Notes under the pieces: model-generated
Databases searched by the model: none
The model's input: the letters and a program-made list of their open reading frames with translations, nothing else
What the model was told of the DNA's origin: nothing
Shown: positions 26,562-34,420 of the stretch, piece by piece
Numbering within the stretch: the stretch's first letter is position 1
Layout of the letters: the number at the start of each line of letters is the position of its first letter
Program-made: the position numbers and the translations under genes
Assembly: GCF_028683135.1 (NCBI RefSeq)
Contig: NZ_JAJUBB010000003.1
Span: 310,001-374,000 of the forward strand
Length of the DNA: 64,000 bases
Source: Enterovibrio qingdaonensis
Lineage (GTDB): Bacteria; Pseudomonadota; Gammaproteobacteria; Enterobacterales; Vibrionaceae
Direction: 5' to 3'

Positions 26562-28265
26562 ATGAAAACTCACTGGCGATTGCCTGCCACAGTACCTATT
26601 ATTTTTTCTCTCTTACTACTCACCTTTTCACCAAATTCTTTTGCTGAGTCCGAGCCTACTGCGTCCACTGAACAGGTTACTTCATCCACTAATCCCGAAG
26701 ACCAGATTCGTCAGTTGAATGAGGAGTTGACCCAACTCGTAACGATGCAGAAACAGTCATCTGGTGAAGACAAGTTGGCAATGCAATTGCAGATGTTCCA
26801 CAAAAATCAGCAGTTACGCTCTCTCATCGGTTCATTGGTTAAAAGTGATGCTGCAGATTCATCATTTCTCATTAAACAAATCAAACAGCAGAATACCTAT
26901 TCGGATCAGGGTATTAAATACCTGACTCAGCGCGCCACCAAGCTTTCCGAGGAACTAAGTGCTGCGAAGAACGACGAAAAATTTGCCATTCTTAGCGACT
27001 TTGAAGAATCTCGTAAATACTTGGACAGCATGTATGAAGAGCAGGCTCAGAATGCAGGTTGGTTGAAAAAACTCAATGCGTTAAGCCCTCAAGCAGAGAA
27101 CACAATCAAACAAGAAATCACCCGCCGAACTGAACAGTTGGCCGCCAATGTTGAATACATGCGCCAGCAACTCAGCGTGATGGATGCGCAAATCAAAGTT
27201 GCACCTGAATCAGAAAAAGCGACTATCCAGCTGAGTCAGTTGATCACTCAACGGCGTATGGCAATCGCAACGACAAGCCTCAAAGTGATGATTGATATTG
27301 CAGACAATGAAGGCATTGAAACCGCGGAATACAAGAGGCTTTACTTTGAAGTCACTGGCAGTGTGACACAGGACTTACTGAGCTCCGATGTTATTCTATC
27401 CATCATTAAAAACTGGTCGACCCAGCTTTGGGATTGGTTAGCAGAAAACGCGCCACAGCATATCTTCCAATTCTTTGTTTTTCTGATCATTTTATTGATT
27501 GCACGTCAGATCGCTAACATTACCCGCAAAGTGGTTAAACGCGCGGTCGCATCGAAAAACCTGAAATTTTCGCAACTCATGCAAGAGTTCTTTATTTCGA
27601 TGTCAGGCAAAGCCGTTTGGTGTATCGGTATTCTCATCGCGCTCTCTCAAATTGGGTTGAATCTAACGCCAATCCTCACCGGTTTCGGTATTGCCGGTGT
27701 TATCGTGGGTTTTGCACTGCAAGATACGCTCTCAAACTTCGCTGCGGGTATGATGCTGCTTATCTACCGTCCCTTCGACGTGGGTGATTTTGTGGCTGCT
27801 GGTGGCGTGGAGGGCAAAGTTAGTCACATGAGCTTGGTCAACACCACCATCAAAACGTTTGATAACCAAATCATCATCGTACCTAACAGCAAAATTTGGG
27901 GAGATGTAATTAAAAACGTAACCCATGAGCGTGTACGCCGTGTCGATATGGTCTTTGGCGTTAGCTATAGCGATGACATTAAACACGTTGAGAACGTATT
28001 GAACGATATTGTCTCAAGCCACCCTGCGGTACTTCGCGCGCCAGAAACCATGATCAAACTGCATGTGCTGAACAGCTCTTCCGTCGATTTCATTGTTCGC
28101 CCTTGGGTAAAAACCGACGATTATTGGGATGTTTACTGGGATATCACACGTGAAGTGAAAATGCGCTTTGATAAAGAAGGCATTTCCATTCCCTTCCCTC
28201 AACAAGATGTTCATTTACATATGGAGTCTGGTCAATTGCCGCCAAGTACAGGCAAAAACGCATAA
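26562..28265 (+). CDS. Mechanosensitive channel of the MscS family with periplasmic coiled coil
   Basis: A 567-residue membrane protein. A signal peptide (cleavage after SFA) leads into about 270 residues of helical, Gln- and Glu-rich sequence, a likely periplasmic coiled coil. Transmembrane helices start near 303. The MscS core follows at about 365-430: ILTGFGIAGVIVGFALQDT is the pore-lining TM3, then NFAAGMMLLIYRPFDVGDFV and the beta domain (VPNSKIWGDVIKN). The large periplasmic part sets it apart from small MscS and resembles MscK/YbiO/YjeP-like members, though it is shorter. It releases solutes on hypo-osmotic shock. AAGGAGACG precedes the ATG. Confidence 0.93.
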   Translation: MKTHWRLPATVPIIFSLLLLTFSPNSFAESEPTASTEQVTSSTNPEDQIRQLNEELTQLVTMQKQSSGEDKLAMQLQMFHKNQQLRSLIGSLVKSDAADSSFLIKQIKQQNTYSDQGIKYLTQRATKLSEELSAAKNDEKFAILSDFEESRKYLDSMYEEQAQNAGWLKKLNALSPQAENTIKQEITRRTEQLAANVEYMRQQLSVMDAQIKVAPESEKATIQLSQLITQRRMAIATTSLKVMIDIADNEGIETAEYKRLYFEVTGSVTQDLLSSDVILSIIKNWSTQLWDWLAENAPQHIFQFFVFLIILLIARQIANITRKVVKRAVASKNLKFSQLMQEFFISMSGKAVWCIGILIALSQIGLNLTPILTGFGIAGVIVGFALQDTLSNFAAGMMLLIYRPFDVGDFVAAGGVEGKVSHMSLVNTTIKTFDNQIIIVPNSKIWGDVIKNVTHERVRRVDMVFGVSYSDDIKHVENVLNDIVSSHPAVLRAPETMIKLHVLNSSSVDFIVRPWVKTDDYWDVYWDITREVKMRFDKEGISIPFPQQDVHLHMESGQLPPSTGKNA

Positions 28266-28267
28266 CG

Positions 28268-28295
28268 AAAAAGAGCACCTTAGGGTGCTCTTTTC
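28268..28295. terminator. Terminator of the MscS gene
   Basis: AAAAAGAGCACC, TTA, GGGTGCTCTTTT: convergent genes share this stem. Confidence 0.9.
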
Positions 28296-28307
28296 TCTTC
28301 TACTGGA

Positions 28308-28592
28308 TTAGCTTCTTTTTACCTTTCGCCACAACCATTGGAGCGCGAATTGAATGCTGTAGAACGGATTGGTCGATGAGTTGTATTCTTCCATGACATA
28401 GATGAAGTGAGACTTAAATTTCTCAACGGCCTCTTTTTCATTTTCCGCGTAGATTACGTCATCTGTCACCACCAACCCTTGCGACAACAAGGTTGCTTTT
28501 TCAGCGTGGTATATCGGCGAAGCCATGTCTAGGAAGGTGAATTTCTCACGGTTTCCATCTGGATAGGTAAAAAACTGAAATTTTCTGGCCAT
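28308..28592 (-). CDS. Small uncharacterised protein downstream of a phosphoesterase
   Basis: A 94-residue protein starting MARKFQFFTYPDGNREKF, with AAGGGA upstream; a longer frame adds 17 residues that overlap the neighbouring gene and lack a ribosome site. It has no signal peptide. An aromatic, positively charged C-terminus (FALQWLWRKVKRS) might lie against a membrane. It follows the phosphoesterase gene by 37 bases on the same strand. I do not recognise the family. Confidence 0.6.
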   Translation of the reverse strand: MARKFQFFTYPDGNREKFTFLDMASPIYHAEKATLLSQGLVVTDDVIYAENEKEAVEKFKSHFIYVMEEYNSSTNPFYSIQFALQWLWRKVKRS

Positions 28593-28629
28593 AACGTCCC
28601 TTATTGGTTGAAAAATAACGGTAAACCAT

Positions 28630-29376
28630 TCAGACAACAGCACGTCCTGTATTCAGGAACTCTGCCCAATCGGTTCTGTTACGCTTCAACGCAGCATCAA
28701 TCGCTTTACGCTTGTTATAATCTACACGCTTGAAACTCACGTTCCACTTATCGCCCTGTCCTTCCACAATGGCGTAAGAGGCGTGGTAGCTATAACTTTC
28801 CATCGCATGAATCCATGGTTCATCATCTTGATACGCTGGAAGGCCAACGCTACCCGGATTCACAATTAACTGATTGCTGCTGGTCAAAACTGAACGTGCT
28901 AAATGGGTATGACCACAACAAATAAGGTGACTCTGGTTTCCTGACAACAGGTTGATTATCTCAGCATCCGCACGCAATTCAGGCTTTCCGCTTGATGCGT
29001 CCTCTAAGAGATAAACCAAATCATTGTCAGGCGTACCGTGACAGAAAAAGACATCGTCATTGTATTGCAGGACAGGCAGCAAGCCTTTCATCCACGCAAG
29101 AGGCTCATCGCCTAAATCACCGAGGATAAACTGCATAGTAGGATTAGAGGCAACCTCTTCCCGCGTTGCTTCGTAAATCTGCCTGTCTTGATTGCCACAA
29201 ATCGTAACAATCTCATTTTCCATCAACAGGTTGAATGTAGCACGCGGTTCGATGGGACCATAAAGGATGTCTCCTAGATTTACGATCACATCAACGTTTT
29301 CTTTGAAAACGTCATGTAACACAGCGTCAAGCGCATAAACGTTACTGTGAATGTCTGACAACAGCGCAATTCGCAT
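28630..29376 (-). CDS. Metallophosphoesterase (YfcE-like)
   Basis: A 248-residue cytoplasmic calcineurin-like phosphoesterase. The metal motifs are visible in order: SDIHSN (Asp and His), NLGDILYGP (GD), CGNQDR (in place of GNHD), CHGTP and CGHTHLAR. The GNHD to GNQD change is common in the YfcE/MJ0936 group. It probably acts on small phosphodiesters. It heads a small minus-strand group with the 94-residue protein, and the GFA gene ends 17 bases upstream. The substrate cannot be read from sequence. Confidence 0.88.
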   Translation of the reverse strand: MRIALLSDIHSNVYALDAVLHDVFKENVDVIVNLGDILYGPIEPRATFNLLMENEIVTICGNQDRQIYEATREEVASNPTMQFILGDLGDEPLAWMKGLLPVLQYNDDVFFCHGTPDNDLVYLLEDASSGKPELRADAEIINLLSGNQSHLICCGHTHLARSVLTSSNQLIVNPGSVGLPAYQDDEPWIHAMESYSYHASYAIVEGQGDKWNVSFKRVDYNKRKAIDAALKRNRTDWAEFLNTGRAVV

Positions 29377-29393
29377 CCCTTATCCCCCGCTCG

Positions 29394-29792
29394 TTATTTC
29401 CTGTCTGCTGGATGGTTAACACCATCATTGGTTACAACATTATCGATATCAAAGGGGTTTACACCCTCTAAACACCCTACATTATAACCATACTCAGTAG
29501 GGTCTGAACGTCTTTGGTGATGCGTGTAGATACCACACTCAGAACAAAAGTAGTGCTTAGCGGTTTGCGTATTAAATTGGTAAAGCTTGAGCAGTTCAGC
29601 ACCTTTAAGGATAGAGATTCCATCCAATTTCACCGAAGCGACTACCGCCCCTTTTCTTCGGCAGATTGAACAATCACATCGACGCGGTTTTTCGATGCCA
29701 TTTGGCAAACTCAGTTGAATTTCGACACCGCCACAGTGACAGGTTAAACGGTGCTTTTCCAATATCGGCGTGTTACCCACAGTTTTAATCAT
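29394..29792 (-). CDS. GFA-family zinc protein
   Basis: A 132-residue protein of the glutathione-dependent formaldehyde-activating enzyme (GFA/CENP-V) family. The zinc ligands appear as CHCGGVEI, CDCSICRRKGA and FCSECGIYTHH. The start is placed at MIKTVGNTP, after a strong GGGAGGGTG site; a frame extended by 24 residues is less likely. Few family members activate formaldehyde, so the enzyme role stays open. It lies 17 bases upstream of the phosphoesterase and is probably co-transcribed with it. Confidence 0.85.
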   Translation of the reverse strand: MIKTVGNTPILEKHRLTCHCGGVEIQLSLPNGIEKPRRCDCSICRRKGAVVASVKLDGISILKGAELLKLYQFNTQTAKHYFCSECGIYTHHQRRSDPTEYGYNVGCLEGVNPFDIDNVVTNDGVNHPADRK

Positions 29793-30139
29793 AAGTTCAC
29801 CCTCCCTTTTCCATCTCACTATATCGTTTCGCTCGTCAGCTTTCGTCTTTATAACAAACGGCACCGAGGCACCTCACTTTTTAAAGCGAGATCCAGCGTC
29901 ATTGAAAAAGAAAGAAGAGAGGTCTACCGCCCCAATTTTGGAGCGATAGGCAATGAGAGTCAGCCAAGAGGGCAAGGAAGGTCAGCCGCTTCTTGTAGTA
30001 GCCCAATAGGTAAATCAAGCACCATGACATGCGCTAAACCGACCATAAAGGAAATCGCAATCACAGTCAGAAGCAATGCTTTACGAAGCGTGGTGCGCCT
30101 TGATTAAAATCAACGCAATAAAGAAAACAGTGATGGATG
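29793..30139. other. Intergenic region between GFA gene and 11-mer repeat protein
   Basis: About 347 bases. A short hydrophobic frame on the minus strand (near 30090-29970, containing TVIAISFMVGLAHVMVLD) has no good start codon or ribosome site and is left uncalled. No terminator for the 11-mer gene is clear. Confidence 0.45.
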
Positions 30140-30541
30140 TTAAGCGGACTGATTAAACTGATTGTCAGTACTCGGTTCTGGCTCTAGTGGGGTAACAGGA
30201 GCCGGTTCCGCATCCTTTGGCTTAGTATACTCTTCCGCTTTCTTCTCAGCTTCATCGAGCAATTCTGAGCCCTTTTCTTTCCCTTTATCCCACAGTTCAG
30301 CACCTTTTTCTTTGGCACTGTCCCAAAGGTCGCCACTGTTTTCTTCGGCATCTTTTAACAACTTGTCGCTTTTCTCTTTCGTTGCGTCCCAAGCATTGTT
30401 ACCTGCCTCTTTAGCTTTATCCCATGCTTCAGTGGCACTTTCTTTGGCCTTGTCCCAACTGCTGGGATCTTCACTTTTCTCAGTGCTGGCTAAAACAGGC
30501 ATAGCTAGGAACGCACTCAATAAAATTACGAATTTCTTCAT
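30140..30541 (-). CDS. Secreted protein of seven 11-residue amphipathic repeats
   Basis: A 133-residue protein. The start is set at MKKFVILL with GAGGA upstream. The signal peptide ends at about VLA-STE. The body is seven consecutive 11-residue units: WDKAKESATEA, WDKAKEAGNNA, WDATKEKSDKL, LKDAEENSGDL, WDSAKEKGAEL, WDKGKEKGSEL and LDEAEKKAEEY. A proline-rich acidic tail follows (EPAPVTPLEPEP). Eleven-residue repeats make a long amphipathic helix, as in LEA group 3 proteins, apolipoproteins and synuclein. A membrane- or desiccation-protective role in the periplasm is possible but not shown. Confidence 0.7.
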   Translation of the reverse strand: MKKFVILLSAFLAMPVLASTEKSEDPSSWDKAKESATEAWDKAKEAGNNAWDATKEKSDKLLKDAEENSGDLWDSAKEKGAELWDKGKEKGSELLDEAEKKAEEYTKPKDAEPAPVTPLEPEPSTDNQFNQSA

Positions 30542-31055
30542 CTGACTGTCCTCACATTTCTCAACGGGGTTCCCTTGTGTTGCGACGATCGCTTTCACTG
30601 TAGCAACGAATTTGGCGACACATTGTGAAGAAGTGTTTCAACGCGTCATTCACCGTTGGTCAGCTTCTATAACTCTCATGCTAACCCGTAAAGGTATTCG
30701 CTGCCAACCCTCAATAAAACGCCGTTCAATTATAGACATAATAAGTAGGAATATGGTCACTTCGATACCTAATTCGCCAATAGATCTGGTGGATTTTTCG
30801 ACATAGGTCTGGCTTAAGTTTTCGAAAAGCAGTGATGGGATGATTACAGACGTTTAGGCTAAACATGCGCTATTAATGCAATTCTACTTTAAGCGAAAGC
30901 TGCATTTAGCAAATGCGCAACGTCCCCGTTTGCCGGGGACGCCAATACGAATTTCATTCGCAACAAAGTGTATCAATTAGTCTTAGACAAATGAGTCTGA
31001 CAACAGATTTCCAGTTTAAGAGCTTTAAATGAAGCTATTGCTCTCCATTTTCACC
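30542..31055. other. Intergenic region with a GC-rich hairpin
   Basis: About 510 bases without a supported gene. At 30921-30941 CGTCCCCG and CGGGGACG form a perfect eight-pair stem around five bases. It has no U-tract on either strand, so it is not a classical terminator. It lies downstream of tctA and may protect or end that transcript. Confidence 0.5.
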
Positions 31056-32606
31056 TTAGCCATCACCACGGTCTACCTGCGCGCTTGATGTCTGAATACT
31101 GGTGCGAATGCCCAGCTTGTCCAGCCCTCGTCGAATCAGTGGGAGGAAAAGAACAAACAGAGAAATTGACATGATGGTTAGTGTCAGTGGGCGTTCCCAC
31201 AAGAAACTCAGGCTGCCATCAGAAATGATCAATGCTCGACTCAGGTTGTTTTCCATGATGCCACCAAGAATGAAGCCGAGAAGCATGGGTGCCATCGGGA
31301 AATCCAACAGCCTCAGGAATATTGCGACAATCGTGATGATCACCATCATGTTGATATCAAAGGTGTTGAAACTCACCAGATACACACCTGTGATAGAGAA
31401 GAACAGAATCAACGGAATCAGTATCGGTCGTGGTATCGCCAACAAGCGCGAAATGTATGGGATCAGCGGCAAGTTAAGGATAAGCAGAACCATATTCCCG
31501 AAGTACATTGAGATGATGACCGACCAAAATACATCAGGGTTATCGACGAACAAACGTGGTCCCGGTTGGATGCCATAGGCAATCAACGCACCCAGCATGA
31601 TTGCCGTGGTACCTGAACCCGGTATACCCAAGGTTAACAATGGCACGAATGAACCTGTAGACGCAGCGTTATTCGCCGACTCTGGTGCAGCCAAACCACG
31701 CAACGCACCTTTACCGAACTTCTCTTTCAAACGTTTTGGCGCGATGTTGCGCTCCAAACCATAGGCAAGGAAAGATGCAATTGTCGCCCCTGCACCCGGC
31801 AATACGCCTACGATAAAGCCAAACAGCGAAGAGCGAGCCACGGTCGGTGCCACTTCTTTTACTTCATCCTTGGACAATTTCATACTGCCCAGCGCGGCCA
31901 TGTCCATGTCCGCTTCTTTTTCTTTGTGCTGACCTTTCATCACGGTCGTGACAACTTCAGCCAACGCAAACGTTGCCATTGCCAGCAAGAGGAAACTGAT
32001 ACCATCGACCAAATCGATATTGTTAAACGTAAAGCGTGGTGCGCCAGTGATTGCATCGGTACCGATAGTGGCGATCATCAAACCAAAAACGGTCATTGCC
32101 ATGGCTTTGAGCACTTGCCCTTTGCCTGCAAACGCAGAAACAGCCGTCAGCCCAAGGATCATCAGCGCAAAGTAGTCAGAAGATTGGAAGCTGAGTGAAA
32201 CCGACGCCAGCGCAGGAGCCGCAAACAGAAGGATGATCGCACCAATGGTGCCGCCCGTGAACGATGAATAGGCAGCCAACGCCAACGCCTTACCCGCTTG
32301 ACGGTTTTGCGCCATCGGATAGCCATCAAACGCTGTAACAACCGTACTCGCACAACCCGGAGCATTGATCAAAATCGAAGAGGTTGAACCGCCAAATACC
32401 GCACCATAGTAAACACCCGCCATCAAAATAATGCCTGATGCTGGATCCAACCCGTAAGTAATAGGGATCATAAGCGCGACAGCAGAAATGGGCCCCAAGC
32501 CCGGCAACATGCCGATAAATGTGCCCGCAAAGCACCCTACAACGACCATCATAATGTTGAAGGGCATGATCGCTGTGCTTAATCCAGTAGCTATTCCGTC
32601 CCACAT
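31056..32606 (-). CDS. tctA: Tripartite tricarboxylate transporter, large permease TctA
   Basis: A 516-residue inner-membrane permease with about twelve helices, the large subunit of a binding-protein-dependent secondary transporter for tricarboxylates or similar acids. GMLPGLGPISAVALMIPITY near residue 32 and GFIVGVLPGAGATIASFLAY near 250 are the two inverted-repeat signatures; GIPGSGTTAIMLGAL is a third conserved stretch. It follows tctB by four bases. The driving force is a cation gradient in known systems. The substrate is not predictable beyond carboxylates. Confidence 0.95.
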   Translation of the reverse strand: MWDGIATGLSTAIMPFNIMMVVVGCFAGTFIGMLPGLGPISAVALMIPITYGLDPASGIILMAGVYYGAVFGGSTSSILINAPGCASTVVTAFDGYPMAQNRQAGKALALAAYSSFTGGTIGAIILLFAAPALASVSLSFQSSDYFALMILGLTAVSAFAGKGQVLKAMAMTVFGLMIATIGTDAITGAPRFTFNNIDLVDGISFLLLAMATFALAEVVTTVMKGQHKEKEADMDMAALGSMKLSKDEVKEVAPTVARSSLFGFIVGVLPGAGATIASFLAYGLERNIAPKRLKEKFGKGALRGLAAPESANNAASTGSFVPLLTLGIPGSGTTAIMLGALIAYGIQPGPRLFVDNPDVFWSVIISMYFGNMVLLILNLPLIPYISRLLAIPRPILIPLILFFSITGVYLVSFNTFDINMMVIITIVAIFLRLLDFPMAPMLLGFILGGIMENNLSRALIISDGSLSFLWERPLTLTIMSISLFVLFLPLIRRGLDKLGIRTSIQTSSAQVDRGDG

Positions 32607-32610
32607 GGCC

Positions 32611-33084
32611 TTAACCTCCTAAAATCTGCGTGAAGAAACGTCCAGGGGCAAGATAGATATCGAGCAATTTCGCAAGAACAAACCAAATACCTACCGCAAA
32701 AGGAACAGACGCAATCAAAAGCGTCTTAGGCCTGCGTTCACCTAAGACCCAGTAACCAACAATCAAGAAAAAGATGGTGGATAAGGTGAAGCCAACCCAT
32801 TCAAGTGCAAACGCAAATGCCACGATTAGCGCGAGAAGCTTAGCCACAAGTACAAAATCTAAGCCTGAAACCGAAAGTTTACTTCCTGCGTCCTTCCTTG
32901 CGGTTGCTAGCATCATGACGGCGAGAATGCCGCCCATCCAAGACAACGCGATGGGTAATGTTTGTGCATTAAATGGTTCGTACTCATCACCGGGAAACAT
33001 GGGTATGGTGCGGGCGTAGTACCCGTATGCCACTGAAAGACAGAGAAATACGAGACCACCGATATGGTCTTTAGTGACAATCAT
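32611..33084 (-). CDS. tctB: Tripartite tricarboxylate transporter, small subunit TctB
   Basis: A 157-residue membrane protein with four hydrophobic helices, the usual TctB size. GFTLSTIFFLIVGYWVLGER and the C-terminal APGRFFTQILGG are typical. Sequence conservation in this family is low, so position between tctC and tctA carries much of the call. A hairpin in the 99-base gap from tctC could lower its expression relative to the binding protein. Confidence 0.92.
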   Translation of the reverse strand: MIVTKDHIGGLVFLCLSVAYGYYARTIPMFPGDEYEPFNAQTLPIALSWMGGILAVMMLATARKDAGSKLSVSGLDFVLVAKLLALIVAFAFALEWVGFTLSTIFFLIVGYWVLGERRPKTLLIASVPFAVGIWFVLAKLLDIYLAPGRFFTQILGG

Positions 33085-33139
33085 CAGACGCTCCTTGAAT
33101 ACAACGGCAGATGGAGAGGCCCATCTTGTTTTGATAAGA

Positions 33140-33164
33140 GCCGGGCTTTTTCCTTCAGCCCGGC
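33140..33164 (-). terminator. Intra-operon hairpin between tctC and tctB
   Basis: GCCGGGCT and AGCCCGGC form a perfect eight-pair stem with a nine-base loop, 20 bases after the tctC stop. There is no strong U-tract, so partial termination or 3'-end protection is more likely than full stop. Confidence 0.6.
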
Positions 33165-33183
33165 AGATTTAGATGAGGATTGA

Positions 33184-34167
33184 TTAGCGCAGGAAGCCAA
33201 GCTCTTTCATTAGCCCGCCAACTTCTTGTTCCTGACCTTCAAGGAAGGTCACAAACTCAGCGCGTGGCTTGAAGATTTCAGTCCAACCATTGCGGTCACG
33301 TACTTCTACCCATGCATCAGTCCCGTACATCTTTTCGAGCACTGCGGCGTATTCATCGGCCTGCGCATCAGACAACCCCGGAGCACCAAAGAATCCACGC
33401 CAGTTTGTAAACTCTGCGTCATAACCCAACTCTTTCAGTGTTGGCACATCTGGAGCCGCCGCTGAACGCTCTGGGCCAGTCATTGCGAGAATGCGAACTT
33501 CGCCAGCATTTTTCAGAGCCAGTGCTTCAGAGAACCCCGTAGAAAGGACTTGGGTTTCACCCGACAGCATGCCTGCCATCGCTTTACCACCCGCATCGTA
33601 CGCCACGTACTTCACGCGTTTCGGGTCACCGCCAGCCGCCTTGAACGCCATTGCAGCGACAAGATGGTCCATACCGCCGCGTGACGAACCACCAGCAACA
33701 GAGACAGAACGCGGGTTAGCTTTGTAGTCTTCGACCACTTCACTAAACGATGTGTATTTAGAGTTTGTTGGAACAACAAAGGCCGCATAATCACCAATTG
33801 TTGCTGCAATTGGCGTCAAATCGCGAAAAGACTGTGGGAACACTTTAGAAAGAGAGCGAATGACAATAGGCGTAGAGTTCACCATTAGGGTGTTATCAGC
33901 TTGGTCGGATACTTCAATCAAATGGGCGATTGCTTTACCACCGCCACCACCAGACATGTTTTCGTAAGAAACGGTATCAACCAGACCTGATTTTGAGAGT
34001 GCTTCACCAGTACCGCGAGCAGTGCCGTCCCAACCACCACCAGCACCACCTGGGATCAGAAAGTGTACTTCTTCTACTGCCGCACTCGCCACGCCAGCGC
34101 CAAGCACTGACGAAAGTGCCAAAGCGGCGACAAGCGAGCGTTTCTTTGCGAAAAGAGCTGAAATCAT
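33184..34167 (-). CDS. tctC: Tripartite tricarboxylate transporter, periplasmic binding protein TctC
   Basis: A 327-residue periplasmic solute-binding protein. The signal peptide ends ASA. The mature protein begins VEEVHFLIPGGAGGGWDGTA, which is the family's substrate-loop signature, with NMSGGGGGKAIAHL further on. It delivers a carboxylate to TctA/TctB. It is the first gene of the tctCBA operon and is divergent from the sensor-kinase gene, whose product probably detects the same substrate and switches the operon on. Confidence 0.95.
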   Translation of the reverse strand: MISALFAKKRSLVAALALSSVLGAGVASAAVEEVHFLIPGGAGGGWDGTARGTGEALSKSGLVDTVSYENMSGGGGGKAIAHLIEVSDQADNTLMVNSTPIVIRSLSKVFPQSFRDLTPIAATIGDYAAFVVPTNSKYTSFSEVVEDYKANPRSVSVAGGSSRGGMDHLVAAMAFKAAGGDPKRVKYVAYDAGGKAMAGMLSGETQVLSTGFSEALALKNAGEVRILAMTGPERSAAAPDVPTLKELGYDAEFTNWRGFFGAPGLSDAQADEYAAVLEKMYGTDAWVEVRDRNGWTEIFKPRAEFVTFLEGQEQEVGGLMKELGFLR

Positions 34168-34278
34168 AGGTATATCCTCGTGTCGTTCCGTCCCATGGAC
34201 GAGATGTATTTGTTGTTGACCTACCCTTTCAACCCTATTTGCAGAGTTAACCGTTGGAAAGATTGTGTTTTTATTGTT

Positions 34279-34295
34279 TTTTTAAACCTTAAAAA
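34279..34295. promoter_or_regulatory. Palindrome in the divergent tctC / sensor-kinase promoter
   Basis: TTTTTAA, ACC, TTAAAAA: a perfect seven-base inverted repeat in an AT-rich 250-base divergent region. It is a candidate site for the CitB-type response regulator encoded next door, but the AT-richness makes chance possible. Confidence 0.35.
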
Positions 34296-34420
34296 CCTTT
34301 TTGTTCATATTGTTCATCTGCGTGATGCACCGCATATATTCACTTTTTATCGCAAGCAGAAGACGACGTATTGTGACTCGACAACGAGATGTAGGCAGAA
34401 GGTAACGCTAAGATCTCACA

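Noticed and set aside
29970-30090. Short hydrophobic frame on the minus strand downstream of the 11-mer protein
   Set aside because: No usable start codon or ribosome site. It might be a gene remnant but cannot be supported.
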